Positions 25,145-33,515 of a stretch of DNA of 64,000 bases are shown here, one piece after another (within the stretch, counting starts at the first letter, position 1; each line of letters begins with the position of its first letter). The DNA comes from Kovacikia minuta CCNUW1 (lineage in GTDB: Bacteria > Cyanobacteriota > Cyanobacteriia > Leptolyngbyales > Leptolyngbyaceae): positions 1,143,796 to 1,207,795 of the forward strand of contig NZ_CP083583.1 of assembly GCF_020091585.1 (NCBI RefSeq). Direction: 5' to 3'. The position numbers were made by a program, and so were the translations under genes. Below the pieces are notes generated by a model that saw only the letters and a program-made list of their open reading frames with translations, was not told where the DNA came from and ran no database searches.

Positions 25145-26244
25145 TTGCCTAAATACGCTGTTATGACTCCTCATACCTTCCAGTTTTTCCACGGAAATAC
25201 TCTTTCTGATCTGTTTGCACAGGATTTGGCAGTGCAGGGTGCTGGTGATGAACAGTTTGCGCTGATCTTAAACTATCCCGCAACGGCTAAATGGGCAGCT
25301 TACCCCAATACCCAAAAATATTTTTTGCAAGATGGCAGCAGCGAATCTACCAAAACCTCATTTGATAAAATTTGCCAAAAAGAACCCTGGAAGATTTTAG
25401 CTGTGTTAGGTAAGGCTTTACCAGGTGTTGTAATTAATCAACCTCCAGACTTACTTGTGCAATATTGGCGAGAGCATTTCGATTTCTATGGCACTCGGTT
25501 AGAAATGATGGATTGTTCAACCTATTTGGATAATCTAAACGAGAGCGATCGCATCAATCAAGCAATTACTCTATTTCCCTTTGATCACTTGTCACCTGAA
25601 AAACATGCCGTTAACTCTGATACCCACTATCAGTTGCTGAGTAAGGCAGCTCTCGTCAAGTTGGGAGTGTCCTGTCCACACTATCAAACCTATGATTTAA
25701 ATTCTGTTAGTCTCAACCAGATTCCACTTCCCTCACAATTTCCTTATTTAATTAAAACATCGCATGGGCTTTCTGGTGAGGGAACTTATATCATTCGTGA
25801 CCGTAGTGATCTCAACTACTGCTTAGAGGAACTAAAAAAATATCTCAAACTCAACCTGCTGAGAACGATTATTGTTTCGGAATTTGTCAAGTACGAAGTA
25901 AATAACTACTGTGTGCAGTTCTACATTAATCGATCAGGAAATATTTCTTTAATTGGTGTCACGCAACAACTGGTAAGTAGTGAAGGAAATTATTTGGGTG
26001 GTCTGATTGACTATACGAATGATCTGAGTAAATTCTCTGAAATGATTGCAGCAGTGGGCCAATATGCGCATCAGCAAGGATACTTTGGTGTTATAGGTTT
26101 TGATGTATTAGAGGACAGAGATGGAAAATTCTATGCGATCGATGCTAATTTTCAATTTATGGGATTGTGGCAGGAGAGACTGTGCAGCATATGCAACAAA
26201 TTGAACACAGTTTACAGAGTAAAGGCTTACAGTTGGTAGGCTGA
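25145..26244 (+). CDS. ATP-grasp domain ligase (C-terminus frameshifted)
   Basis: About 365 residues. The ATP-grasp core is visible: LSKAALVKLGVSCPHYQTYD (about 163-182), FPYLIKTSHGLSGEGTYII (Lys and Gly-rich loop, about 199-217), IIVSEFVKYEVNNYCVQFYI (about 242-261) and GFDVLEDRDGKFYAIDANFQF (metal-binding E/D/N, about 318-338). These enzymes join a carboxylate to an amine or thiol through an acyl-phosphate. Near 26165 the frame slips: the alternative end reads VAGETVQHMQQIEHSLQSKG and stops at 26244, which fits a helix better than the listed end at 26239. The start could be TTG 25145 or ATG 25163. The substrate is unknown. Confidence 0.75.
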
Positions 26245-26436
26245 ATATGAATGGAATTTACTTCTATGGTAATCCTATTTGGATTGTGAGAATGATTCCA
26301 TCGGTATCCTTTCTCACAAAGCCTTTCCATCTCACAACTGATTTAGAACTGCTATAGCAATCTTACTTGAATTGTAAAAAGTAATTGCTCAACTGGGGTA
26401 AATTGACAAAATCTCAAAAGCGGATAAAGTGACGGT

Positions 26437-26800
26437 ATGACAGAACTTCCCGACCTCAAGCAACTCACAAATGAGGCAAAAGATGCCTTGATCCTAGCGT
26501 TGTGGGAAGAATTGCAAAAATTACAGCAAAAGCGACCGAAGAAAACCTCGCAGAATTCTAGTTTACCCCCGGCAAAAGGCTTCAAAGCGGAGGTCAAGCG
26601 CGAAGAGAACAACGGTGAAAAGACGCGAGAGGGAAGCCTCGGTCGAGAAGGCGGTAGTCGCCCGTTAAGTGAGCATCCAGACCAAATCATTGAGGCCACT
26701 GTAAAAAGCTGTCAAGACTGTGGGGCAGAAATTGCCAAGTCTGAACAACAGCTCATGGCTCGGTATGACAAAATCGATATTCCACCGATTGGGCTGATCG
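26437..26800 (+). pseudogene. IS66-family transposase, N-terminal fragment
   Basis: ELPDLKQLTNEAKDALILAL and a QNSSLPPAKG linker are followed by the zinc-binding SCQDCGAEIAKSEQ and YDKIDIPPI, the N-terminal leucine-rich and zinc domains of IS66 TnpC-type transposases. The sequence departs after DIPPIG at about 26790 and the DDE core is absent. A likely element end, gtaattgctcaactggggta with the family's GTAA terminus, is at 26381. Confidence 0.75.
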
Positions 26801-26874
26801 TCGCTTAATTGAGATAGGGAGGGCAAAGGCAGTTTTTGCAATACTTCCAAGTGCTTTTATTTGGCAACAAGTCT

Positions 26875-27335
26875 ACTGAAGCCGATTATGATGCAGTGTT
26901 GAATGTCAATTTGAAAGGAGTATTTTTTGCCACCCAAGCCTTTGTGCAACACTTGCTTGAAACCAAACGCCCTGGAAAAATCATCAATATCAGCTCAGTC
27001 CATGAGGATTTGCCCTTTCCCAATTTCACGGCGTATTGCGTGAGTAAGGGTGGGATGAAGATGTTTACCCGGAATCTGGCAGTGGAATTGGGTGCATTAG
27101 GCATTACAGTTAACAACGTGTCACCGGGAGCCATTGAAACGCCAATTAATACGAAGCTACTGGATGACCCGGAACAATTAGGCGCGTTGCTCAACAATAT
27201 CCCCTCGGTCGTTTGGGACAACCGCAGGATGTTACTTCCCTGGTTACTTTTTTGGCATCGTCTGATGCGGATTACATTACGGGTAGCACCTTTTTTGTCG
27301 ATGGTGATTTGCTTTGGAACTATCAGGAGCAGTAG
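26875..27335 (+). pseudogene. Short-chain dehydrogenase (SDR), truncated and frameshifted
   Basis: The preserved part starts at EADYDAVLNVNLKGVFFATQ and includes INISSVHEDLPFPNFTAYCVSKGG, with catalytic Ser, Tyr and Lys, then NNVSPGAIETPIN. The Rossmann N-terminus with TGxxxGIG is lost next to the IS66 fragment. Near 27198 one C is missing (NNIPS instead of NNIPLGRLGQPQDV). The correct frame then continues through DADYITGSTFFVDGD to TAG at 27333. It was a classical SDR of the glucose-1-dehydrogenase type. Confidence 0.85.
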
Positions 27336-27359
27336 TCATGCCAAACGTCCCTTTATTCT

Positions 27360-28076
27360 CTACAAGCCTGCAAACCACTCATAGCCCTGGTCTTCCCAGT
27401 AGCCTTTCATTGGCATCAAGTCTTTCAAAAATGTTACCTGGGTTACCCACTTACTCTGTTTATAGCCCAGCTTAATTGGAGATGCCAAACGCAATGGAGC
27501 ACCATTATCAACCGATAGCGGTTGTCCATTTTTCTGATATGCCATCAATGTTTGGGGATGCAAAACTGAAGCAATATCCCAGCTTTCATAGTAACCGTCT
27601 GCTGATTTGAAGTAGGCATAACGCACATCATTCTTTGGCTGTACCAGTTTTGCCAGGTCTTGCAAGCGGACTCCACCCCATTGAACGATCGCTGCCCAAC
27701 CCTCGACGCAAACGTGACGAATGACCATTGAAGTCAATGGCAGCTTCTGAATATCTGCCATGCTGAACTGCATCGAGTGGGTGACTTCGCCATCAATGGT
27801 TAAACGAAACTCGGCTGGATTAATTTGAGGCGTGCTATCAAAGGTGTTAATTAATAGCTTATCTGGCTCGATCGCGCTGACCGGAAATTCAGGCACAGGT
27901 CTTTGAGCAAGCATGAGTGCCTCAATGTTCTGATTCAACGGTTCAAAGGTTTGCCCCACTGTCTCCGAAAATCGGTTCAACTCACAGCCACTCAACAATG
28001 CACCTGCAACCGAAAACCCAGACCATTGCAGTAATTGACGACGAGAAAGAGATTGCTTGGGAAGAATTAGACTCAT
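27360..28076 (-). CDS. Molybdopterin-dependent oxidoreductase, MsrP/YedY-like
   Basis: A 238-residue protein of the sulfite-oxidase fold. A twin-arginine-type leader SRRQLLQWSGFSVAGALLSG suggests Tat export of the folded cofactor enzyme; a Cys after LSG may make it a lipoprotein. The molybdenum-ligating Cys is in IRHVCVEGWAAIVQWGGVRL. LRLASPIKLGYKQSKWVTQV is the typical C-terminal block. MsrP reduces methionine sulfoxide in periplasmic proteins with electrons from a membrane cytochrome. The cytochrome b gene directly upstream and the nearby msrA support that role, but other small Mo-oxidoreductases look alike. Confidence 0.85.
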   Translation of the reverse strand: MSLILPKQSLSRRQLLQWSGFSVAGALLSGCELNRFSETVGQTFEPLNQNIEALMLAQRPVPEFPVSAIEPDKLLINTFDSTPQINPAEFRLTIDGEVTHSMQFSMADIQKLPLTSMVIRHVCVEGWAAIVQWGGVRLQDLAKLVQPKNDVRYAYFKSADGYYESWDIASVLHPQTLMAYQKNGQPLSVDNGAPLRLASPIKLGYKQSKWVTQVTFLKDLMPMKGYWEDQGYEWFAGL

Positions 28077-28094
28077 GGGAGTGGAAAGTGGGGA

Positions 28095-28694
28095 TTACAG
28101 GAACATGGATTTGATTAATCGAATACTTCCAACTTTGAGCGCCAGGAGAGAGTGAACCAGGGTAAAAAGAATAACCGTAGGAACGGTAATAAAATGAATG
28201 GTGCGGAGTGTCTGCCAATTGCCAAACAGCGCCGCTAACCAGTGCAGTTGGGCAGGTTTATACATGGCGAGTCCACTGGCGATCGCTAACAGGAGAATGG
28301 GCACGATCGCGGTATACACGAGACGATGCCATGCGTAATTCTTGCGCTTTTCATTTTGGCTGACTCGCGCTGCTTTCAAGTCATTGCTACTTGCGAACCG
28401 ATGCTGGTAGCGGCGTGTGATCAACACATACAATCCATAGGCAAACAGATTCAGGGAATAGAGCCACATAACGGCGAAATGCCAATCTCGCCCACCTGAC
28501 AGCCACCCTCCCAGCAACAGGAGCTTGGGGAAATGCCAACCTTCCCTGCCACCAAAGACGGGATTTGCATTGTAAATCTGCAACCCACTGCTGGTCATTA
28601 AAACCAGGCTGATAATATTGACCCAGTGAAAGGTCTTGGCTAGAAACGCCTGACTGGGTAACTTTGCTTTTTGTTTAGCCGCAGTGGGTGCCAT
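28095..28694 (-). CDS. Cytochrome b/b6-domain membrane protein
   Basis: A 199-residue protein with four membrane helices and His pairs in or near them: FHWVNIISLVLMTSSGLQIY, DWHFAVMWLYSLNLFAYGLY, YAWHRLVYTAIVPILLLAIA and IHFITVPTVILFTLVHSLLA. This is the b561/thiosulfate-reductase cytochrome b plan, carrying two haems. It lies 18 bases upstream of the molybdopterin enzyme on the same strand and would pass quinol electrons to it, analogous to MsrQ/YedZ, although the sequence type is different from classical MsrQ. Confidence 0.82.
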   Translation of the reverse strand: MAPTAAKQKAKLPSQAFLAKTFHWVNIISLVLMTSSGLQIYNANPVFGGREGWHFPKLLLLGGWLSGGRDWHFAVMWLYSLNLFAYGLYVLITRRYQHRFASSNDLKAARVSQNEKRKNYAWHRLVYTAIVPILLLAIASGLAMYKPAQLHWLAALFGNWQTLRTIHFITVPTVILFTLVHSLLALKVGSIRLIKSMFL

Positions 28695-28710
28695 AGTGGG
28701 TTTGTCAGGC

Positions 28711-29439
28711 TTAATTTCTGTAAAGGGCTGTAAACTGTTGTTTGAGTTGATTCAGCTTTGGCAAGTCATTGATCACCACATAGGGGTAATTGGGATGATG
28801 GGCAATAAAGTCCTGGTGGTAATCTTCAGCCGCATAAAATCCATTTAAAGAAGCCAGTTGAGTCACGATCGGTTTTGGGAAAATATGCGCCTGGTTAAGC
28901 TGTTTGATATAGGCTTGGGCAACTTGCTTCTGGGCTTGGTTTGAGAAGAAGATAGCTGAACGATACTGGGTTCCTGAGTCAGGTCCCTGTCGATTCAATT
29001 CGGTTGGATCGTGTGCCACTGAAAAGAAAACTTTGAGCAATTGACCGTAGGAAATCTGTGATGGGTCGTAGGTGATTTTTACAGATTCCGCATGTCCCGT
29101 TTGCCCAGCGCTAACCGTTTCATAGTCAGCGGTTTTTGCATTGCCCCCTGAAAAGCCAGACACAACGCTGGAAACCCCTTTGAGATGTTCAAATACGGCT
29201 TCCATTCCCCAGAAGCATCCTCCCGCAAGAACCAGCGTCTGCTCACCCTTTACCGCTGACGCTGGAATGTCAGTCTGTGGATTTGGAAAGGTTCTGGCCT
29301 GCAAAGAAGCTGAGGGTTTAGATGCAGGGTTAGAAAATACGATGTAGGAGATGCTGCCTACCAGAGCGATCGCGGTGAGCGAAACGAGTGATACTTTACG
29401 CATGAGACGCAGGATAAGAGAAAGACGAAACGAAGACAT
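28711..29439 (-). CDS. msrA: Exported peptide-methionine (S)-S-oxide reductase MsrA
   Basis: About 242 residues from ATG 29439, chosen because AAGGA lies eight bases before it. The leader VSLVSLTAIALVGSISYIVF is a membrane anchor or signal, so the enzyme acts outside the cytoplasm. The catalytic block is LVLAGGCFWGMEAVFEHLKG with the reactive Cys. FSVAHDPTELNRQGPDSGTQ and YHQDFIAHHPNYPY are the family's other signatures. It reduces the S form of methionine sulfoxide and needs thiol electrons, which the adjacent CcdA and thioredoxin-like genes could supply. Confidence 0.92.
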   Translation of the reverse strand: MSSFRLSLILRLMRKVSLVSLTAIALVGSISYIVFSNPASKPSASLQARTFPNPQTDIPASAVKGEQTLVLAGGCFWGMEAVFEHLKGVSSVVSGFSGGNAKTADYETVSAGQTGHAESVKITYDPSQISYGQLLKVFFSVAHDPTELNRQGPDSGTQYRSAIFFSNQAQKQVAQAYIKQLNQAHIFPKPIVTQLASLNGFYAAEDYHQDFIAHHPNYPYVVINDLPKLNQLKQQFTALYRN

Positions 29440-29469
29440 TGGGTTAGATTCCTTAATCAATAGATTGGC

Positions 29470-30162
29470 TTAAAGTGACAGGTTTGGAAAGAAAGGAGCC
29501 AACCAAAGTTGAATTTGCACATCCCATCCCAGCAAAATCGCGATCGCAGTGCTAACAATTAACACACCACCAACGCGCTGCAACAGGGCACTACGGGAAC
29601 GAACCTGAAGCAATCGCTGACTCAAGGTTCTGCCGCCATAAGCAATAGACAGTAATGGGATGGCGGCTCCTATGCCATAGACAACGAGAAGCGCAAAAGC
29701 ACTGACCACTTGGTGACTCACGGCTGCCAGGACTAAGATTCCACCTAATACCGGACCAGCACAGGGAGTCCAGAGTAAGCCTAATTGAGTTCCCAACCAA
29801 AACTCACCCCACAACCCCAGCCGCATCGGTTCTTTTATCCACCTGCCTAAAGGAAGATAGCTGAATAGTCGGTAGCTCCAGGTTGGGAAGAGGGCTAATA
29901 ATCCTAGAATGAACAGAAGGGCGATTGCTCCATAGCGCAATCCATTGGCTAATCCAGTTAACCAGCTTGCGGAAACTCCCAGTAAACTTCCGGCAACGGC
30001 GAATCCACCGATTAAACCAGCGATCAGGGCAACAGGACCATAGATGTGAGATTGCAGCGATCGCCCCAGCAGGATTGGCAATATGGGTAACACGCAAGGG
30101 GAAAGAACCGTCAGAACACCACCCAAAAATGCCAGCCCGATGGATAACGTTGAAGCTGCCAT
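29470..30162 (-). CDS. ccdA: CcdA/DsbD-type thiol electron transporter
   Basis: From ATG 30162 the protein has 230 residues and six membrane helices. The two reactive Cys are in LTVLSPCVLPILPILLG (first helix) and LLWTPCAGPVLGGILVL (fourth), the CcdA hallmark. CcdA carries reducing equivalents from cytoplasmic thioredoxin across the membrane. The upstream frame to 30222 overlaps the preceding gene and is not used. It starts four bases after the thioredoxin-like gene, and msrA follows after 30 bases. In other bacteria CcdA serves cytochrome c maturation; here the context favours exported MsrA. Confidence 0.9.
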   Translation of the reverse strand: MAASTLSIGLAFLGGVLTVLSPCVLPILPILLGRSLQSHIYGPVALIAGLIGGFAVAGSLLGVSASWLTGLANGLRYGAIALLFILGLLALFPTWSYRLFSYLPLGRWIKEPMRLGLWGEFWLGTQLGLLWTPCAGPVLGGILVLAAVSHQVVSAFALLVVYGIGAAIPLLSIAYGGRTLSQRLLQVRSRSALLQRVGGVLIVSTAIAILLGWDVQIQLWLAPFFPNLSL

Positions 30163-30166
30163 TGCC

Positions 30167-30794
30167 TTATCCCAGTAGCTTACGAATCGTATGTTCAGTC
30201 GTATCGTAAGCACCTTCCCCAATATGATCGTATTGCAGCAGTCCCTGGCGATCGGTTAAGAACAAATGGGGCCAGTATTGGTTACTGTAAGCATTCCAGG
30301 TTTTGTAATCATTATCAATTGGGACTGGATAGGCGATTTGATGCTGCTGAAGCGCTGCGTTTAATGTTATTAACATCACGTTCAAAGGCGAATTCTGGTG
30401 TGTGAATGCCAATTACCTTTAACCCCTGCTCGGCATACTTTTGATGCCAGCGAACAATATAGGGCAGTGTCCGCTGGCAGTTGATACAGGCAAATGTCCA
30501 AAATTGCACTAAGACAACGCTACCCTTTAGGCTGGCGATCGACAGGGGGGATGAATTCAACCACTGACTGATACCTTGAAATTCAGGCAATGCTCTGCTA
30601 CTAGCAGATAGGGAAGTGATTTCCGTGGAGCTTTCATCAGACGTTGCATTTGCAGTTGATGGATGATTGGAATTCAAACTGCTAAAACCTTTTTTTCTGA
30701 AGTTAGCTCCAAACGCTGTAGCTGCCCCCGCCCCAGCAATTCCCAATCCAAGATATAGAAGCAGTTGCCGCCTCCGCCATGAAAGCTTATCCAT
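30167..30794 (-). pseudogene. Exported thioredoxin-like protein (TlpA/DipZ type), one frameshift
   Basis: A twin-arginine/hydrophobic leader (RRRQLLLYLGLGIAGAGAAT) and a Ser-rich linker are followed by a thioredoxin fold: VVLVQFWTFACINCQRTLPY with the active CINC pair, then VIGIHTPEFAFERDVNNIK. The frame slips by one base near 30372; the continuation AALQQHQIAYPVPIDNDYKT...WPHLFLTDRQGLLQYDHIGEG is in the next frame to the stop at 30167. The whole would be about 208 residues. This thioredoxin type is found together with CcdA (as in DipZ fusions). It would hand electrons to MsrA. An indel error is possible. Confidence 0.85.
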
Positions 30795-30916
30795 TTGCTT
30801 GTCTTCTGGTTAAGGAATTAGTGAGTCAGACTTCCTGAAACTGCTCGTCACGCATCGCGCAGGAAGCCTAGCATTAAAGCAGTGACAACCTATCTACCGC
30901 AAACGAACTTTCTGAA

Positions 30917-31216
30917 TTAAGGTTTAGTGGTTGTATCCTTCTTCATGGCATCGCCATCTTTTTTCATTGCATCACCCTGCTTCATTGAATCCTCTTTTTT
31001 CATTGCATCACCCTGCTTCATCGAATCGTTCTTCATGGCATCGCCATCTTTTTTCATTGCATCACCTTGCTTCATCGAATCCTCTTTCTTCATCGAGTCA
31101 GCGGCAGGTGAGGCACTGGGAGCAGTCTGATTGGTTCCCGTGGAACTGCCAGAACAGGCAGCAAGACTTGCCGTTAAAATCAGCCCAGCTATTAAACTCA
31201 AAATCTTCCAGTTCAT
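30917..31216 (-). CDS. Methionine-rich MXKDX-repeat lipoprotein
   Basis: About 99 residues from ATG 31216 (AAGGA upstream; 31228 is an alternative). The signal peptide ends in a lipobox (TASLAAC), so the mature protein is a lipoprotein. After a Thr/Ser-rich linker comes a repeat array of DSMKKE, DSMKQG, DAMKKDG and DAMKND units, with nine Met and many Lys/Asp in about 55 residues. This matches the pentapeptide MXKDX repeat family. It follows the Msr/Ccd gene group on the same strand. Met-rich exported proteins can act as sacrificial oxidant scavengers regenerated by periplasmic Msr systems; that role is inferred here from context. Confidence 0.8.
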   Translation of the reverse strand: MNWKILSLIAGLILTASLAACSGSSTGTNQTAPSASPAADSMKKEDSMKQGDAMKKDGDAMKNDSMKQGDAMKKEDSMKQGDAMKKDGDAMKKDTTTKP

Positions 31217-31549
31217 TGTTTTACTCATCCTTGATTGTGAATTGAGACTTCTGAAATTAACTAAAGACTCTCTCTAAGTACGGTTGCAGCCCTGTTTTGG
31301 ACTACCAAGATCCGCACCCTTTGTTTGAATAACCGAGATCCAGGTGCTGCTTGACGAATTTCTTCAGGTATAACCAAATTGCTCTCCCCGATTGAAGTAT
31401 CTCAGGCAGCAATGAAATCTCTCTAAGACCAAACCAGGTATTCCCTGAATTAATCCTGAAAAACTTCTCAGATCAAACTCAGCGATTTCTCAGGTTCTTT
31501 CTCATTTCAAATAACACCAAATTTAGTCAGCACAGAAGTTTAGACTAAC

Positions 31550-31677
31550 GGGCGGCTCGACCATTTCCAATAATGCGGGAAATGTTCAGATCATTATTGG
31601 TCGAATCACTGGAGACAGCATTTCTAATACCAATGGTTTCATTGCTGACAATCAGTTACTAATGAGAGTTTGCTGAA
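31550..31677 (+). pseudogene. Filamentous haemagglutinin (TPS domain) relic
   Basis: One frame reads TGGSTISNNAGNVQIIIGRI then TGDSISNTNGFIADNQLLMR and a stop. The I.GRITG..ISN..G.I..N pattern recalls the two-partner-secretion domain of filamentous haemagglutinin-like proteins, which is common in cyanobacteria. It is only about 42 residues long with nothing coding around it. The remaining bases of 31240-31740 show no gene. Call is tentative. Confidence 0.35.
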
Positions 31678-31743
31678 AAAGAGTTAAAAGCTTTCACATT
31701 AAAATATCAGCATTTTGGGCTGAATTTCTTAGACGCTTATTAA

Positions 31744-31898
31744 CCTGGCAATAAAAGATCTGGCATTCCCGCGTAGGATGCTGTTAGCGCCAGCGTAACG
31801 CATCGAAACAACCGTGGATGGTGCGTTACGGCGCTGCCTAACACACCCTACGCAATCACCTTGTCACTTCTAAATCTGTATGAACAAAGGTTGCCGGG
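31744..31898. mobile_element. 155-bp MITE, copy 2
   Basis: It has the same ends (CCTGGCAA, TTGCCGGG), the same TTAA flanks (31740-31743, 31899-31902) and exactly the same length as the copy at 17317. The internal hairpin arms are gtaggatgctgttag and ctaacacaccctacg. No transposase lies nearby; it presumably was moved by a transposase elsewhere in the genome. Confidence 0.88.
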
Positions 31899-32003
31899 TT
31901 AATATCATGTGCGATCGCTCCTTTCAGTCATAATCAACGATACTTCCAATGGATACAAAATTCTAGGGCGTGTTTGCAAATTGGCAATTGTTAAAATGGA
32001 GGA

Positions 32004-32700
32004 GTGAGAGATTTAACAGAAAGACAGTGGCCACAGCTTCAATCCATCCTCCCGTCACAGAAACCAGAAGTCGAACGCCCAAACGAAGATCATCGTCGGA
32101 TTATCAATGGCATTTTATGGGTCAATCGCACAGGGGCGACTTGGCGTGATGTACCTGAACGCTACGGGCCCTGGTCAACCGTTGCCAGTCGGTTTTACCG
32201 CTGGCGCAAAGCAGGAATTTGGCACCAGATTCTGGAACGTTTGCAGCAGCAGGCAGATGTGGCAGGATCATTGGATTGGGAAATGCATTAGGTCGATGGC
32301 AGCGTGATTCGCGCTCATCAACATGCCGCAGGCGCACGGGGGAGTGCAGCTGAAACTGAAGCCTTGGGACGCTCCCAAGGTGGTTTCAGTACCAAAATTG
32401 ACTTGCGGGTGGAGGGAAACGGCAAGCCAATGACCTTTCGCTTAACCCCAGGCGAACGGCATGAAGCAACTCAATTTGAACCCTTGATGGAACAAGGAAC
32501 TGTTAAGCGAGTTGGGTTTGGGCGTCCGAAGATTCGTCCCAAACGGGTGGTGGGCGATAAAGCCTACAGCAGGCGATTCGGCTGCGCCAGCAAGGGAAGC
32601 GATTTGTGGCTATAGCCACAAAAGTAGGACTGCTGCTCAACTTTGGGCGCAAGCGCCTCGAATACAAACGCATTCTGCGCCCTAAAGCCGCTGAAAATTA
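32004..32700 (+). pseudogene. IS5-family transposase, decayed
   Basis: DLTERQWPQLQSILPSQKP and GATWRDVPERYGPWSTVASR are the N-terminal IS5 blocks. A TAG at 32289-32291 then interrupts where the first catalytic Asp follows (EMH*VDGSVIRAHQHAAGARG). RPKRVVGDKAYS carries the second Asp; the frame is lost after 32570, and only shreds of the C-terminus (FGRKRLEYKR) remain to about 32700. It differs from the IS5 at 13989. Confidence 0.85.
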
Positions 32701-32881
32701 GGAAACAGCGATCGCCAAATACCTGTGGAAGCCCTCCAGTTCAGAGCCTTAACCCACCCCCTCTTCTTGTTTATTACATCTATATTTTCCCTTTAACGGG
32801 CTTAAAACCAGACAACAAACCATTGTGTTGCCAGTCAAAGCCATTACCCATCCGTTTCATCCGTTACCCCATCTGTTGCCT

Positions 32882-32989
32882 CTTTCAAACCCTCTTCCCC
32901 GCAAGGGGACGGAAACTTTTGCATTCCTGCTTGTTCGTCTGAACCAACGCTAACGTTCATTACCTCATCACCCCGCAAGGGGACGAAAC
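32882..32989. CRISPR. Two-repeat CRISPR relic
   Basis: A 35-base repeat at 32882-32916 (ctttcaaaccctcttccccg, then caaggggacggaaac) and a related 35-base unit at 32955-32989 (gttcattacctcatcacccc, then gcaaggggacgaaac) frame a 38-base spacer. The CCCCGCAAGGGGAC core with terminal GAAAC is the form of many cyanobacterial CRISPR repeats. No cas gene and no further repeat is present. The second repeat has decayed. The rest of 32700-33515 contains only hairpins. Confidence 0.6.
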
Positions 32990-32997
32990 ATTGCCCA

Positions 32998-33030
32998 GAC
33001 CTCGGAGGTGTTGAAAACCTCCGAGGTCTA
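32998..33030. repeat. 13-bp perfect hairpin
   Basis: AGACCTCGGAGGT and ACCTCCGAGGTCT pair around gttgaaa. No T run follows, so it is more likely a short palindromic repeat of cyanobacterial genomes than a terminator. It adjoins the CRISPR relic. Confidence 0.6.
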
Positions 33031-33269
33031 AACTTTCAAGCCCGCTTTCCCTTGTGGGAAAAAACCATCGAGCGTTTCAACAAAAAAGCCCAAAATTGCT
33101 TCAACTTGCGCTTTCTGTAGGGTTGATGGACGTTTCTTCTGTTCTCGTTCCTAACCAGTCCATACGATCGCCCCCATTCCCCATGCTTGCCTCGAGATCG
33201 GAGAACGAACGGGAGATACAGCACACGAGGGCGCGTTAACGTGAAAAGCTGAGTGCTCAGAATAGTGCC

Positions 33270-33342
33270 CCCAGATCCCCGGTTTCTGGTTGAATTTGGC
33301 TCAATCCAGTGGATTACTTTGCCAAAAACTGGAGATCTGGGC
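33270..33342. repeat. Imperfect long inverted repeat
   Basis: cccagatccccggtttctgg (33271-33290) pairs imperfectly with ccaaaaactggagatctggg (33323-33342). It lies in the gene-free region before the porin gene. The ccggtttctgg core recalls the AGAAACCCGGTTTCT palindromes at 48758 and 50361. Confidence 0.5.
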
Positions 33343-33515
33343 ACAGTCGCATGCACCTAACACTTGACACCTGGTATATTCAGCTTTTCTACAACAGATA
33401 AGGGGTTCATTAGGCGGTATCTTTACAACAGCAGGTTATCAGGCAACCTGTAGAAAAATGTTGGGGGTGCGATCGCCCGTTCATCGAAATCGTTTCAGTG
33501 TGAGGAGCATAAATC

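Noticed and set aside
30927..31245. Repetitive plus-strand frames opposite the lipoprotein
   Set aside because: They are antisense shadows of the MKKDG repeats; the minus-strand frame has signal peptide, lipobox and upstream AAGGA.
32116..32700. CRISPR-associated or novel gene next to the CRISPR relic
   Set aside because: The frames are clearly the C-terminal part of a decayed IS5 transposase.
33036..33356. 106-codon minus-strand frame before the porin
   Set aside because: It covers a long inverted repeat and has no domain, and its translation looks like random low-order sequence.
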